64,000 nucleotides of DNA from Alteromonas oceanisediminis (GCF_018474025.1 NZ_JAHCTA010000001.1:496001-560000); one strand, 5' to 3'. Counted from the stretch's first letter, positions 18,376-26,993 are shown. The notes: generated by a model from the letters alone, not told the origin. Made by a program: numbers and translations.

Positions 18376-20175
18376 TTACTCAGATAACCCCATGAGCGCC
18401 TGCATGCTCGGTTGCGCTGCGAAATGCTGTTGACACACTTCACCAGCAATACGTTGGTGAAGTGCATCGATTTCAGTTGGCGACATAAACTGCTCGGAGA
18501 ATCCAGCATGACTGGGATCGATATGCAGCTTGGCAGCTTGAATGAAGTGAGCAATCAATGCTTTCACACTATCGGTACCCATAGCGATGCGCATGGTGGT
18601 CAGGTAGATTTGTCCTTTACGCTGCTCCTCAGCACTTAGCTCACTGTGTGACGTAAGTGCCGGGCACAAGACAATGGTGTTAGTTTGACCGATACTTACC
18701 TGATGCCCAAATGCGGGTTCTAATGCATCGAAAAAGCGTACGAAGGTATCGCGCTCAAGCTGAGCAGATTCCATATCAACCGTGAACAGAGCGCATGGCC
18801 AAGCGTGTTTCATCGTGTGCCGGCGCAGTGCCGCATTTTTGTGTTGTTCCAGTGCGTGGGAGTTAACGTTGAATGCGGGATGAGAAGCCAGAAACTCAGT
18901 AAAGACACGCGTGTTGATGACCTTGTTCATGCTCCGCTGCGGCAGCGTTTTCATACCCGTGAGCACGTCGAACGCTTTTTCAGAATCGAGGAACGCGCCT
19001 TTGATATAGTAAACATCCCAGAACAGGGTTTTCGACCAGTCCCAACCATTAACGCAATCACCCTTAGATTGAAACATGCGGTAGGCTTCACCGATGACGA
19101 CGCCCGCTGTCGTCGCGCCTGTGCCACAAATGTCTTTGGTATAGCTGTGTACCACATAGTCAGGGCGACAATCTTTGTTTTCGTGTTGCAGCGGCTGCGC
19201 CAACACCGGCGTTGCTAGCGTACTATCAAGCATCACCAGTGCGTTGTGCTGATGCGCAATGTGACTAATTCCGGCCACATCTAACACATAGCCGTGCGGA
19301 TTACACGGCGACTCCATGTAGACATGCAACTTGCTGCCATTAGCGAGGCGATCAGCATAATCCGATTGCGCTTGAGTAAAGCACGCTTCAAACTCGTCTG
19401 CGCTGTAACCATCAAACCAGACAAGTTGAATATCATAACGATTTTCACGTGCAAAAAAGTCATGCAGTAATTGGTACACGCCTCCGTAAACATTGCGGGA
19501 AACAACCAATACATCACCGCGAGACAGCACATTGGACAGCAGTGCATCAATCGCCGCCATGCCCGAATTGAAGTTCCAAGCGAGATAATCGGCGGCATGG
19601 GGGCCGGCCTCCATATCGACAATAGCGTTTGCCAGTGAAATATTGGTGGGGTTGAGCAGGCGTGTATAAATCTGGTGGGTCGATTCTTTTCCCTGAAACG
19701 CATCATCTACCCATTCGGTACAGGCGTAAACATAGGTCGCAGTGCGCACAACCACCGGGGTTGCTGAGAACAACGCGGTGACATTGTCAAACAGGGGGTA
19801 ATGTGATTTTCCAGCGTTGGCATCTGCACTCGACAGACTTTGGTAAGTGGCTCGAAACGGGTTTTGCAGCGAGTCTAAGATTTTCGCAATTTGAAATGAC
19901 AGAAACTTCTTTGCATTAAAATAAGCGACTTTTTCTTGCTGGCTAATGGTGGATAAGGTTGCTTGCGTAATTGACCACAATTGCATGACATCCGATTGCG
20001 TTTGATACAAATGCGCAGCCGCAGCGGCCAGCGCCTGACCATATTCAGTATCGCGCTCAATGCCAAAGTGCGCTAACTGCTCTACCACCAGTTCATCAAT
20101 ATTTGTTGCACTTGAAGTATTGCGCTTTGGAGAAAGCACTTTGGAATTATTAAAGGATGAAGGCAGCTGTGACAT
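18376..20175 (-). CDS. PLP-dependent Cys/Met-metabolism-type enzyme with long N-terminal extension
   Basis: 599 residues, well over the roughly 400 typical of cystathionine gamma-synthase/gamma-lyase enzymes. The first 110 or so residues are a helical extension. The fold-type I core follows: YTRLLNPTNISLANAIVDMEAG, then the cofactor-binding NFNSGMAAIDALL, MLDSTLATPV, and SYTKDICGTGATTAGVV, where the Lys near residue 347 would bind PLP. The C-terminal domain is complete. The substrate is not readable; related enzymes act on homoserine esters, cystathionine or methionine. Two AACGAATATA repeats sit in front of the gene. Confidence 0.85.
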   Translation of the reverse strand: MSQLPSSFNNSKVLSPKRNTSSATNIDELVVEQLAHFGIERDTEYGQALAAAAAHLYQTQSDVMQLWSITQATLSTISQQEKVAYFNAKKFLSFQIAKILDSLQNPFRATYQSLSSADANAGKSHYPLFDNVTALFSATPVVVRTATYVYACTEWVDDAFQGKESTHQIYTRLLNPTNISLANAIVDMEAGPHAADYLAWNFNSGMAAIDALLSNVLSRGDVLVVSRNVYGGVYQLLHDFFARENRYDIQLVWFDGYSADEFEACFTQAQSDYADRLANGSKLHVYMESPCNPHGYVLDVAGISHIAHQHNALVMLDSTLATPVLAQPLQHENKDCRPDYVVHSYTKDICGTGATTAGVVIGEAYRMFQSKGDCVNGWDWSKTLFWDVYYIKGAFLDSEKAFDVLTGMKTLPQRSMNKVINTRVFTEFLASHPAFNVNSHALEQHKNAALRRHTMKHAWPCALFTVDMESAQLERDTFVRFFDALEPAFGHQVSIGQTNTIVLCPALTSHSELSAEEQRKGQIYLTTMRIAMGTDSVKALIAHFIQAAKLHIDPSHAGFSEQFMSPTEIDALHQRIAGEVCQQHFAAQPSMQALMGLSE

Positions 20176-20200
20176 TTCAGTTCTCTTTTAATCGTTTTGT

Positions 20201-20241
20201 AACGAATATAATTCGCTTAAGCGGCACTGTAAACGAATATA
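20201..20241. promoter_or_regulatory. Repeated AACGAATATA boxes in a divergent promoter region
   Basis: AACGAATATA occurs at 20201-20210 and again at 20232-20241, 31 bp apart (about three helical turns). The first overlaps a perfect dyad CGAAT-ATA-ATTCG at 20203-20215. The site lies between the PLP enzyme gene (minus) and the dehydrogenase gene (plus), 26 bases from the former. It is a plausible operator; the regulator is unknown. Confidence 0.4.
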
Positions 20242-20365
20242 TGACATTAGAAAGGAACGATTTGTCTAGCACTGTCAATATAGATTTACTCTGACGAATC
20301 AGTTGTGCACACTGCCCGACAAGCGTGTACACACGATTTAAACCAATTGAGGATGCGCAAACGTC

Positions 20366-21310
20366 ATGCTTGAAGTCACCATTCTTAGTCGCGATGCGGC
20401 CACGTACGAGACTTTGTTTCGCAACTGGATGGAACAGCCAACATCAACCAGTGCTCACGATCAGCTGACGCTGGCAATCGCTACCGACAATCCTTTGCGC
20501 ATTCAACCTAACCGCGTTCAGGTATTGCTCAGCGAACCTGATTTAGCGCTCAAGGTACTTGGTGACTGCAACAATTTACAGTGGCTACAGTCCATGTGGG
20601 CTGGCAATGCGCCGCTGATCAATCATGCAAAACATGATTACATCCTCACTGCCGCGAAAGGTATCTTTGGTGCTGCTATGCGGGAATATGTGTTCGCCTA
20701 TCTATTGCATTTTGCGCGAAATCTGCCTGCCTTTGAAACGAAAAGCTGGCATCGCCCTGTGTTTGAGCCATTGCAGGGTAAGACGCTGGCATTGCTAGGC
20801 GCCGGTGATATTGCCAAAGCCTTGGTGCCGATAGCGACGGCCTTTGGTATGCAAACAAGGGCATTGACTCGCAGTGGCCAAGCAAACGGACACTATGACG
20901 CCGTATTTACACCACAGCAGCGCTTAACATTTGCTGATGGCGCAGATTATGTCGTTTCTCTATTGCCCGACACGGCGGCAACGCAGCATTTTATTGATGC
21001 CGAGTTTATTGGCGCGCTTCCCAGCAGCAGCGTATTGATCAACGCGGGTCGCGGTCAGACAGTCGATGACACAGCACTGATCCACGCACTCCAACATCAA
21101 CAGATAAAGGCGGCTGTATTGGATGTGTTTGCTCAGGAACCTCTACCGCCTGACAGCCCGTACTGGCAGTTACCCAATGCCATTGTCACCTGTCACACCG
21201 CCGCCATATCCCGTCCGGATAGCGTATTTGATGTCTTTCGAGAAAATTGTATGCGTTGGCAGCGCAACGAGCCGCTCAATTACGTGGTGGATTTTGCCAG
21301 AGGGTACTAG
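20366..21310 (+). CDS. D-2-hydroxyacid dehydrogenase
   Basis: 314 residues. NAD(P)-dependent 2-hydroxyacid dehydrogenase or glyoxylate/hydroxypyruvate reductase type. The Rossmann motif is LALLGAGDIAKAL. The catalytic Arg is in NAGRGQTVDD, the Glu in FAQEPLPPDSPYW, and the His in TCHTAA. The N-terminal half matches the GhrA-like subgroup in layout. The substrate is not defined. It is divergent from the PLP enzyme across a 190-bp region that carries repeated boxes. Confidence 0.9.
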   Translation: MLEVTILSRDAATYETLFRNWMEQPTSTSAHDQLTLAIATDNPLRIQPNRVQVLLSEPDLALKVLGDCNNLQWLQSMWAGNAPLINHAKHDYILTAAKGIFGAAMREYVFAYLLHFARNLPAFETKSWHRPVFEPLQGKTLALLGAGDIAKALVPIATAFGMQTRALTRSGQANGHYDAVFTPQQRLTFADGADYVVSLLPDTAATQHFIDAEFIGALPSSSVLINAGRGQTVDDTALIHALQHQQIKAAVLDVFAQEPLPPDSPYWQLPNAIVTCHTAAISRPDSVFDVFRENCMRWQRNEPLNYVVDFARGY

Positions 21311-21385
21311 GGCGTGTTTATTTGCCGATTTGCTAATTTACTGGCATGCTTTGCGCACGTTGAGTTAATTCACTTACGGGCCCTC

Positions 21386-22009
21386 ATGTTTACAAGTACG
21401 GCGAAAGCACTACAGCACACCATGCTAGTCATTTCATTGATTGGCATCAGTTCGGCAGTCGCGAAACAACAGACTATTCAGGCAGCACTTCCCGCCCTGC
21501 CAGCAGCGCAGCAAACATTTTTCAATCATTTAAGTTCGCTCTGTGGCCAGGCATTTGCTGGTAAAGTGACGGTTGATACACCGAAAAGTGACGGGTTTGA
21601 TGATACGCTCATTATGCACATCAGCGATTGCTCTGAAAGCGTGATCCGCATCCCGTTTCATGTCGGCGAAGATCGTTCACGCACATGGGTGTTAAGCAAT
21701 GTCGGCGGCAACTTAATGCTGAAACATGATCATCGCCATGCCGATGGCAGTGAGGACGCCCTGACACAGTATGGCGGTGTTGCAACGACCGTAGGATGGC
21801 CGAGTGTACAGTCTTTCCCCGCTGACACATTCACTCAGACAATGTTTGTCGAGCAACACATCCCGCAGTCGAATGACAATACGTGGCAAATGCTCATTGA
21901 TGAGAAAACCTTTAGCTACCGATTGGTTCGCCCAGCCCGCGAATTCCGGGTAGATTTTGATTTAAGTAAACCTCAGCCCACGCCGCCTCCAGCGTGGGGA
22001 AGCCAGTAA
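21386..22009 (+). CDS. Exported protein of unknown function
   Basis: 207 residues from ATG 21386; the frame is open from 21314, and a further ATG at 21422 is also possible. A signal-peptide-like segment (MLVISLIGISSAVA) precedes a mature domain with two cysteines (SLCGQAF and ISDCSES) and motifs RIPFHVGEDRSRTWVL, LKHDHRHADGSEDALTQYGG and KTFSYRLVRPAREFRVDFDL. Homologues of this pattern occur as hypothetical secreted proteins; the GEDRSRTW and KHDHRH motifs look conserved-type. No function is assigned. It follows the dehydrogenase closely on the same strand. Confidence 0.7.
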   Translation: MFTSTAKALQHTMLVISLIGISSAVAKQQTIQAALPALPAAQQTFFNHLSSLCGQAFAGKVTVDTPKSDGFDDTLIMHISDCSESVIRIPFHVGEDRSRTWVLSNVGGNLMLKHDHRHADGSEDALTQYGGVATTVGWPSVQSFPADTFTQTMFVEQHIPQSNDNTWQMLIDEKTFSYRLVRPAREFRVDFDLSKPQPTPPPAWGSQ

Positions 22010-22013
22010 AAGC

Positions 22014-22592
22014 TTAGCTTGTGCGTGGGTCGGTAGCAGTGACTTCAATGCGATCATGATTGGCGCGATGAAACGCCTTTAAATGATCCATCTTAGAGAG
22101 GTCGTGCAGAGTGCGAAACTCAATCCAATCGATCAAACAGTACAAGCAAATAGAGGGGTAATGCCAGTCGTCAAACTGCCCCTGTTGCACCTGCTCGTTG
22201 AGATACAGCAAGCTAATATCGGCACGCTCGCGCTGTAACCGGAAGTACATTTTGTCGTCGTCAGTATTAATGTTCGAACGTTGTAGCAACAAAATCTGTA
22301 CGAGTGAATCATTCACTGCGTCTATAACGGTCAGCTGGTTTTCCTGATCCCAACTCGGCGACGGGTATTTCAACTTATCACTGACATAACGATAAATGAC
22401 CCGTGAATCGAAAATAACGTTACCGTCATCATCGAGCATGGGGATCTTCATGGCTGGGTTTTGCGCCGCTAGCTGTTCACGGTCGGGGCCATCAAAAATT
22501 TGCATGTTGATAAATTCGTGCTCAACGGCGGAAAGCCATATACGTAAACGGCGAACAAATGGAGAGGTGGTTGAACCGTATAACTTCATCAT
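22014..22592 (-). CDS. Glutathione S-transferase family protein
   Basis: 192 residues. The N-terminal thioredoxin-fold domain has KLYGSTTSPFVRRLRIWL with Ser/Thr at the usual active-site position. NPAMKIPMLDDDG contains the cis-proline that binds glutathione, and FDSRVIYRYVSDKL replaces the common ES-A-I motif. A helical C-terminal domain follows. The substrate is unknown. It is downstream of erpA on the minus strand (75-base gap) and converges with the preceding exported-protein gene four bases away. Confidence 0.85.
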   Translation of the reverse strand: MMKLYGSTTSPFVRRLRIWLSAVEHEFINMQIFDGPDREQLAAQNPAMKIPMLDDDGNVIFDSRVIYRYVSDKLKYPSPSWDQENQLTVIDAVNDSLVQILLLQRSNINTDDDKMYFRLQRERADISLLYLNEQVQQGQFDDWHYPSICLYCLIDWIEFRTLHDLSKMDHLKAFHRANHDRIEVTATDPRTS

Positions 22593-22667
22593 AACAGTGT
22601 GCTATTCAACAGAACGTGTACAGAGATTAGCAGTTGCAATCCGGGCGATGCAACTGCCCTACCACAT

Positions 22668-23012
22668 TTAAATACTAAAGCTAGCGCCGCAGCCGCAAGT
22701 CGTTGTTGCGTTAGGGTTATTGACCAAAAAGCGTGACCCCTCCAAACCTTCGGTATAATCAACAACGCCGCCGACCAGATATTGTAGGCTCATTGGGTCA
22801 ACCACAAGGGTGACGCTATCTTTGTCGATGGTCATATCGCCTTCATTGACTTTTTCATCAAAGGTGAAACCGTATTGGAAACCTGAACAACCACCACCAG
22901 TAATATACACACGTAGCTTCAACTCAGGATTCTCTTCTTCCTCAATCAACGCTTTCACTTTTTTTGCCGCTGCCTCAGAAAACTCAATGGGCATTGCACT
23001 TTCTACAGTCAC
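22668..23012 (-). CDS. erpA: Iron-sulfur cluster insertion protein ErpA
   Basis: 114 residues from a GTG at 23012, the same length as E. coli ErpA; the start follows a GAGGTTAGGTAC ribosome site. The A-type carrier delivers iron-sulfur clusters to apo-enzymes such as IspG and IspH. The three cluster cysteines are in [11 protein letters not shown] and in the C-terminal [10 protein letters not shown]. The frame extends 17 codons upstream without family sequence. A well-formed promoter and a 9-bp-arm dyad lie about 100 bases upstream. Confidence 0.95.
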   Translation of the reverse strand: MTVESAMPIEFSEAAAKKVKALIEEEENPELKLRVYITGGGCSGFQYGFTFDEKVNEGDMTIDKDSVTLVVDPMSLQYLVGGVVDYTEGLEGSRFLVNNPNATTTCGCGASFSI

Positions 23013-23107
23013 GTACCTAACCTCACTTCGCAAATGCACGTTAACAAATTTGCGGTCTCGCAAACCTGTTCTTATACAAGGTGCAGAAATAGACAGAATT
23101 GGCGCGT

Positions 23108-23141
23108 ATTATCTAATACTTGAGTAAATCAATCAAGTATT
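23108..23141 (-). promoter_or_regulatory. erpA promoter with overlapping operator dyad
   Basis: On the minus strand, TTGATT (23136-23131), a 17-base spacer and GATAAT (23113-23108) form a good sigma-70 promoter for erpA. A perfect inverted repeat AATACTTGA/TCAAGTATT with 9-bp arms and 9-base centre (23115-23141) covers the spacer and -35 box, a position expected for a repressor. It does not resemble the IscR type 1 or type 2 consensus. Confidence 0.6.
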
Positions 23142-23181
23142 GTCGCTACTCGCGAGTGTTCACGACCTTGTGCTATCGATC

Positions 23182-23829
23182 TTACGCTTCAGCCGCGATG
23201 TCTTTCAGTGCTTGCTCAAAAACCTCAACAGGTTGGCCGCCACTTATCAGATGCTTGTCATTAACGATAACGGCGGGTACTGAGCTTATTCCAGCCGATA
23301 AATAGCGCTGTTGAAGGGCGCGCACATCGTTTTCATACTCATTCGACGCAAGTATTTGTTTAGCCCTGCTCAGGTCTAAACCAACGCTATGTACTACTTT
23401 TAGTAGTTGCTCATGGTCACTGGGATTTCCGTTGTGCTTGAAGTACAAGTCGAACAAGGCAAGCTTTAACTCGGTCTGCTTACCCTCTTCCTTCGCCCAA
23501 TGCAGCAGTCGATGAGCATCAAACGTATTGTAAATCCGACCACCGCCACGGTTGCCGAATTCGTAGCCCAGTGCCTGGCCCCGTTGCTTTATTAGCATTC
23601 TGTTTTGATCAGCTTGCTCAACACTTATTCCATATTTTTGTGTAAGGTGCTCTGTAATTTCCTGACCTTCCGGGGGCATATGAGGATTGAGCTCAAACGG
23701 TTGCCAAGTGATGTCGGCACTCACATCAGGCGACAGGTTCGCTAACGCTTTATCCAGCGCCTGATAGCCAATAATGCACCACGGACAGGACACGTCCGAT
23801 ACAATATCTATTTTTAGATGTTGGCTCAT
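23182..23829 (-). CDS. DsbA-family (FrnE-like) thiol oxidoreductase
   Basis: 215 residues, no signal peptide, so it is cytosolic. The active-site CPWC occurs in DIVSDVSCPWCIIGYQAL, with a helical insertion and the cis-proline region ISSVPAVIVN near residue 180. FrnE-type proteins are disulfide isomerases or oxidoreductases linked to stress tolerance or polyketide chemistry. It is upstream of erpA on the same strand, but erpA has its own promoter between them. Confidence 0.92.
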   Translation of the reverse strand: MSQHLKIDIVSDVSCPWCIIGYQALDKALANLSPDVSADITWQPFELNPHMPPEGQEITEHLTQKYGISVEQADQNRMLIKQRGQALGYEFGNRGGGRIYNTFDAHRLLHWAKEEGKQTELKLALFDLYFKHNGNPSDHEQLLKVVHSVGLDLSRAKQILASNEYENDVRALQQRYLSAGISSVPAVIVNDKHLISGGQPVEVFEQALKDIAAEA

Positions 23830-24021
23830 TTTGACTCACTTCTTCTGTGTTTAGCGCATAGCTTAAGCTAACTCATGAGCTAAGGCCAACCGCCACACAC
23901 TGCCCGTTTATTCAGAAAATGTCTCTGAGCCTACGATCACATTTGAACGTTTTACACAAACCACATAAATACTACGTAATTACCGGTACTTGCAACCCGA
24001 GAAACCTCCTCAACCCATTGA

Positions 24022-24035
24022 ATTACTTAAGTAAT
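24022..24035. promoter_or_regulatory. Perfect 14-bp palindrome upstream of the EF-hand gene
   Basis: ATTACTTAAGTAAT is a perfect palindrome about 90 bases before the EF-hand gene start. It could be an operator. The surrounding 294-bp gap (23830-24123) otherwise shows only AT-rich sequence and an AGCTTAAGCT palindrome at 23860-23869. Confidence 0.35.
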
Positions 24036-24123
24036 AAAAATGGTATGTGAATTGTATGACCCCTGGTAAATGCTAAATCACCGGTTTGCATGCAGGCCAA
24101 CATTTGACGCAAGGAGATTGATT

Positions 24124-24648
24124 ATGAAAAAGCTAGCCGTAGCAACATTTGTCACAGCCGCATTGTCTTTGTCAGCACAGGCTCAAGATTACGCCGATAA
24201 CATGGAATCAATGAGTGTTGACGAAAAAATACCTCATTCTTTTGACACACTAGACAAAGACAAGGATGGATATATTTCGCGCGAGGAAGCAAAAGGGCAT
24301 GAAGTCCTTGATTATTTCGCAAAAATAGATGGTCTTGCTCAATCGACTGCTGATGACAAGTTGTCAGAGAAAGAGTTTGATAAATTCCTGGCTCTTCACG
24401 CACGCAAGACGAATTCAGACGATAAAGTTGACTCAATGACGTCAACTATCAGATCCACTGAAATGGAGCCTCCGCTGGAGTCGTTTGATGAACTGGACGC
24501 AGATAAAAATGCGATGATTTCCATGGGCGAGGCTGAGAATAGCGAGCTTAGTCGTCATTTTGCGTACCTTGATAAAGACAAAGATAATCATGTCAGTAAA
24601 AAAGAGTACACTGAATATGTCAATGATGGAGCAGATGACTCTGAATAA
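24124..24648 (+). CDS. Exported EF-hand calcium-binding protein
   Basis: 174 residues from ATG 24124, which has AAGGAG upstream and begins a signal peptide (MKKLAVATFVTAALSLSAQA). Three EF-hand loops are visible: DKDKDGYISREE (about residue 42), DADKNAMISMGE (about 125) and DKDKDNHVSKKE (about 150). The second has Ala where Gly is usual. The protein is acidic and ends DGADDSE. A periplasmic calcium buffer or sensor is the simplest reading; the role is unknown. A terminator follows. Confidence 0.85.
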   Translation: MKKLAVATFVTAALSLSAQAQDYADNMESMSVDEKIPHSFDTLDKDKDGYISREEAKGHEVLDYFAKIDGLAQSTADDKLSEKEFDKFLALHARKTNSDDKVDSMTSTIRSTEMEPPLESFDELDADKNAMISMGEAENSELSRHFAYLDKDKDNHVSKKEYTEYVNDGADDSE

Positions 24649-24663
24649 TAGACATTGAGCCCT

Positions 24664-24695
24664 GAAGAACCACGCAGAGATAGCGTGGTTTCTTC
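24664..24695 (+). terminator. Hairpin after the EF-hand gene
   Basis: GAAGAACCACGC at 24664-24675 pairs with GCGTGGTTTCTTC at 24683-24695 with one bulge, 16 bases after the stop codon. There is no long T run, so efficiency is uncertain. Confidence 0.6.
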
Positions 24696-24986
24696 GACTG
24701 CCCCCTGTAATCCCCCATTTTAAGCCAGTTAATCCCCTCGTAAAAATAGCCGGAAAAAAATAGAGTTTTCTCGTCATTCATAAGCAGGGAATTCGACGTA
24801 AATAGTTTTAAGCCATGCGTGAGAGGACGGTCACAAAAGGAAAATCTAAAAGCATTAGCCATGATGCTGTATATGCGAGACTAAGGCCCTTTCGCAGTAC
24901 CATGATGAGAGGCGGTGCTTGATGGGATAAAGATACAGCCTAAGGTTGACTTGGAATCTTAGTCACCAAAGCGTGTATCCACGAAT
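24696..24986. other. Gene-free stretch
   Basis: With the preceding hairpin, this forms a 338-bp gap between the EF-hand gene and a convergent membrane-protein gene. Short open frames here have no family sequence, no ribosome site and no signal peptide. No repeat or RNA gene was recognised. Confidence 0.5.
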
Positions 24987-25427
24987 TCAAACCGAGCGCC
25001 ATATCTGCTTTGTACCCAATAAATAATAAGTACCATAAATACAGCAGATTATTGAGCTAACAATCCAAAAGGTGACAGAGTTTTGATGCACGACAGGATC
25101 TGATGTAATGAACGGAGCAAACAATCCGGCTACTCCGCGAATAAGATATACGGCTGAGATAAGAACCAAGCACGTTCTTAAAAGCGGCAATTTAAAAATA
25201 AGACCTGCGCCAGAAAAAGCGTAGAGTCCCCAACCCGCGAGAATAGAGGCGATAACCAGCGTAACTTGTGTAGGATAAGGGTCGCCGGCAGCAGCCAGTT
25301 GAGCCATTCTTTCCCCTGCACCAAAGAAAAGATACCAATCTGGACCACCAAAAATGCAAGCAATATGAAGAAGAGAAGCTACAAAGCTCAAGCACCCAGC
25401 AATGATTAGTTTTTTATTCTTTGGCAT
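24987..25427 (-). CDS. Small integral membrane protein of unknown function
   Basis: 146 residues with four predicted membrane helices (about 7-27, 53-72, 78-98, 117-137). It opens MPKNKKLIIAGCLSFVASLLHIACIFGGPDWYLFFGAGE and carries GERMAQLAAAGDPYPT between helices one and two. Similar small proteins are annotated only as hypothetical membrane proteins. It lies in an accessory-looking stretch before the MBL/MerR pair and has no clear partner. Confidence 0.75.
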   Translation of the reverse strand: MPKNKKLIIAGCLSFVASLLHIACIFGGPDWYLFFGAGERMAQLAAAGDPYPTQVTLVIASILAGWGLYAFSGAGLIFKLPLLRTCLVLISAVYLIRGVAGLFAPFITSDPVVHQNSVTFWIVSSIICCIYGTYYLLGTKQIWRSV

Positions 25428-25531
25428 TAAAACTTCTTTTGCACGTAATGGTAAGCTAATGAGTAGTGACGTAGCGTCATTGTCGCGAAGTGCCGCTCGT
25501 TGCTGCCCCAGTGAGCGCAGTTAGCGCCCTA

Positions 25532-25765
25532 TTATGCATTTTTGCTAATTACAGAGCACAGTTCAAAGCCGTCATTCCAGTCTATATTGCCAACTAATTT
25601 GACGTTGCCGGTTTCGCCATTCACTGACCACAACCTACTAAATTTTGTATTTGTGTCTGCATTAAAAATCATGTCTTCGATGCCCCATTTGACTAGTGTA
25701 ATGTAATTCGTTCTCTTGATCTCTTTTCCAAGTATTATTTCCTTGAATTCGGAACGCGACTGCAT
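25532..25765 (-). CDS. Doubtful small hypothetical protein
   Basis: 77 residues from ATG 25765; the frame is open to a TTG at 25843, directly adjoining the end of the MBL-hydrolase gene. The sequence (SEFKEIILGKEIKRTNYITL, then a Trp-containing C-terminus) has normal amino-acid composition but no recognised family. If real it is the second gene of the MerR-controlled unit. The lack of a clear ribosome site keeps confidence low. Confidence 0.35.
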   Translation of the reverse strand: MQSRSEFKEIILGKEIKRTNYITLVKWGIEDMIFNADTNTKFSRLWSVNGETGNVKLVGNIDWNDGFELCSVISKNA

Positions 25766-25843
25766 TTCAAAACCGCCAAATGACGGGTCTCCACTGGGCA
25801 GATTTCCCTCACGCTCTCGCAAGGAGAAACTGGATCGAATCAA

Positions 25844-26587
25844 TTACTCTGATGGTAAAAGGTCAATAGTCTCTCCATCACGGGGAATAATGTATCGATG
25901 ACTGAGCGCGTGGGAAGCGACTAAGTCGCGCAGATCATGTCGATTGATCCGACAGTGATCTAGCGCTTCCATATGATTACAAATTACTTTGCCATTGAAC
26001 AACGAGGCCAATTCAAGTATTTCTTCTTCATTGAGCAATAAAGGCGCGACAATAAAGTCAGGTTGCTGCTCTACAACAAATTTTCTTATCTCATCAGTTA
26101 ATATAGTATCTCCCATCAAATAAACACTCTGCGCCTTCGGCAACTGAATGAAGTATCCTGTTCCATGCTCCATAAATGGAGTTAACCATCCACTGGTGTG
26201 TGTTGCTGGGACTTGAACTATCGTGCCGTCAAAAAATACACTGCGCTTTTTCTCCAGCTCATGTGTATGAATACCTTTTTTAGCTAGATACGAAGCATCA
26301 CGAGGCGTACAAAAAGTGACAAGCTGCTTTTCTTTTAACCACCTCACGCCCGCGCGGTCCAAGTGATCAAAATGACCTTTTTGACAGTGTGTGATAAGTG
26401 CGCAGTTTATCCTGCTTTCGAATTCGCTAAATTCGGCGGGCAAATCGACCAACGGGTTTTTCAACTGACTTTTAAAGTAACGTAGCTTCGGCAAAGCTGA
26501 TTTTTTTGCCATCATCGGGTCTACAATCATGCAAATATCTTGCGATTCAACGATGATTGTGGCGTTTCTAATCTGTGTAATTTTCAT
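25844..26587 (-). CDS. MBL-fold (UlaG-like) metallohydrolase
   Basis: 247 residues. The metal-site region is ALITHCQKGHFDHLD (TH-x4-HxDH), with a later PATHTSGWL, GDTILTD and a C-terminal ICNHMEALDHC. It matches the lactonase-like UlaG branch of the metallo-beta-lactamase superfamily, predicted cytosolic. The substrate is unknown. It is divergently transcribed from a MerR-type regulator, across a promoter with the 19-bp spacer that MerR proteins activate, so the regulator probably controls this hydrolase. Confidence 0.85.
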   Translation of the reverse strand: MKITQIRNATIIVESQDICMIVDPMMAKKSALPKLRYFKSQLKNPLVDLPAEFSEFESRINCALITHCQKGHFDHLDRAGVRWLKEKQLVTFCTPRDASYLAKKGIHTHELEKKRSVFFDGTIVQVPATHTSGWLTPFMEHGTGYFIQLPKAQSVYLMGDTILTDEIRKFVVEQQPDFIVAPLLLNEEEILELASLFNGKVICNHMEALDHCRINRHDLRDLVASHALSHRYIIPRDGETIDLLPSE

Positions 26588-26608
26588 GACTCACTCCTTT
26601 TCCAAAGC

Positions 26609-26639
26609 ATGGTAAAGTATGAAGTTACTCCACAGTCAA
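26609..26639 (-). promoter_or_regulatory. MerR-type promoter with 19-bp spacer driving the MBL hydrolase
   Basis: On the minus strand TTGACT (26639-26634) and TACCAT (26614-26609) are exactly 19 bases apart. The spacer contains the dyad AGTA-ACTTCA-TACT. A suboptimal 19-bp spacer with a central dyad is the signature of MerR-family controlled promoters, where the activator twists DNA to align the boxes. It lies between the hydrolase and the merR-like gene. Confidence 0.65.
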
Positions 26640-26648
26640 TGGGCAAAT

Positions 26649-26993
26649 ATGAAGATTTCCGTTTTTGAGAAGAAGGTCGGGTTATCGCGCGACACCATCC
26701 GGTACTATGAGAAAATTGGTATGCTGACCCCACCCCGTAGAAGTGCGAACGGGTACAGGGTGTACAGCCACGTTCAGATGGATGAATTGGCATTTATTCA
26801 GAAAGGCAAGTCGATTGGCTTTTCTCTGGATGACATTAAGCAAGGATACAATCGCTATAAGCAGTTGGGTGCGCTGTGCCCCCAATTTATTGCGCAGCTT
26901 GAACGTAAGAAATTGTATTTTAAGCAACGTATAGACAATGACACACGCGCGATCAGAGATATCGAAAGTCTTCTTAAACAACCTGAGAGCTAG
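26649..26993 (+). CDS. MerR-family transcriptional regulator
   Basis: 114 residues from ATG 26649; an ATG at 26619 would extend the gene into the operator. The N-terminal winged helix is ISVFEKKVGLSRDTIRYYEKIGML then RSANGYRVYS. The following HVQMDELAFIQKGKSIGFSLDDIK is also standard, and a dimerising coiled coil follows. There is one cysteine (GALCPQF) after the DNA-binding part and no metal-binding loop like CueR, so the effector is probably not a heavy metal. It is divergent from the MBL hydrolase. Confidence 0.9.
   Translation: MKISVFEKKVGLSRDTIRYYEKIGMLTPPRRSANGYRVYSHVQMDELAFIQKGKSIGFSLDDIKQGYNRYKQLGALCPQFIAQLERKKLYFKQRIDNDTRAIRDIESLLKQPES

Noticed and set aside
24442-24862. Minus-strand small frames around the EF-hand terminator
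   Set aside because: They overlap a terminator hairpin and the EF-hand gene and show no coding features.
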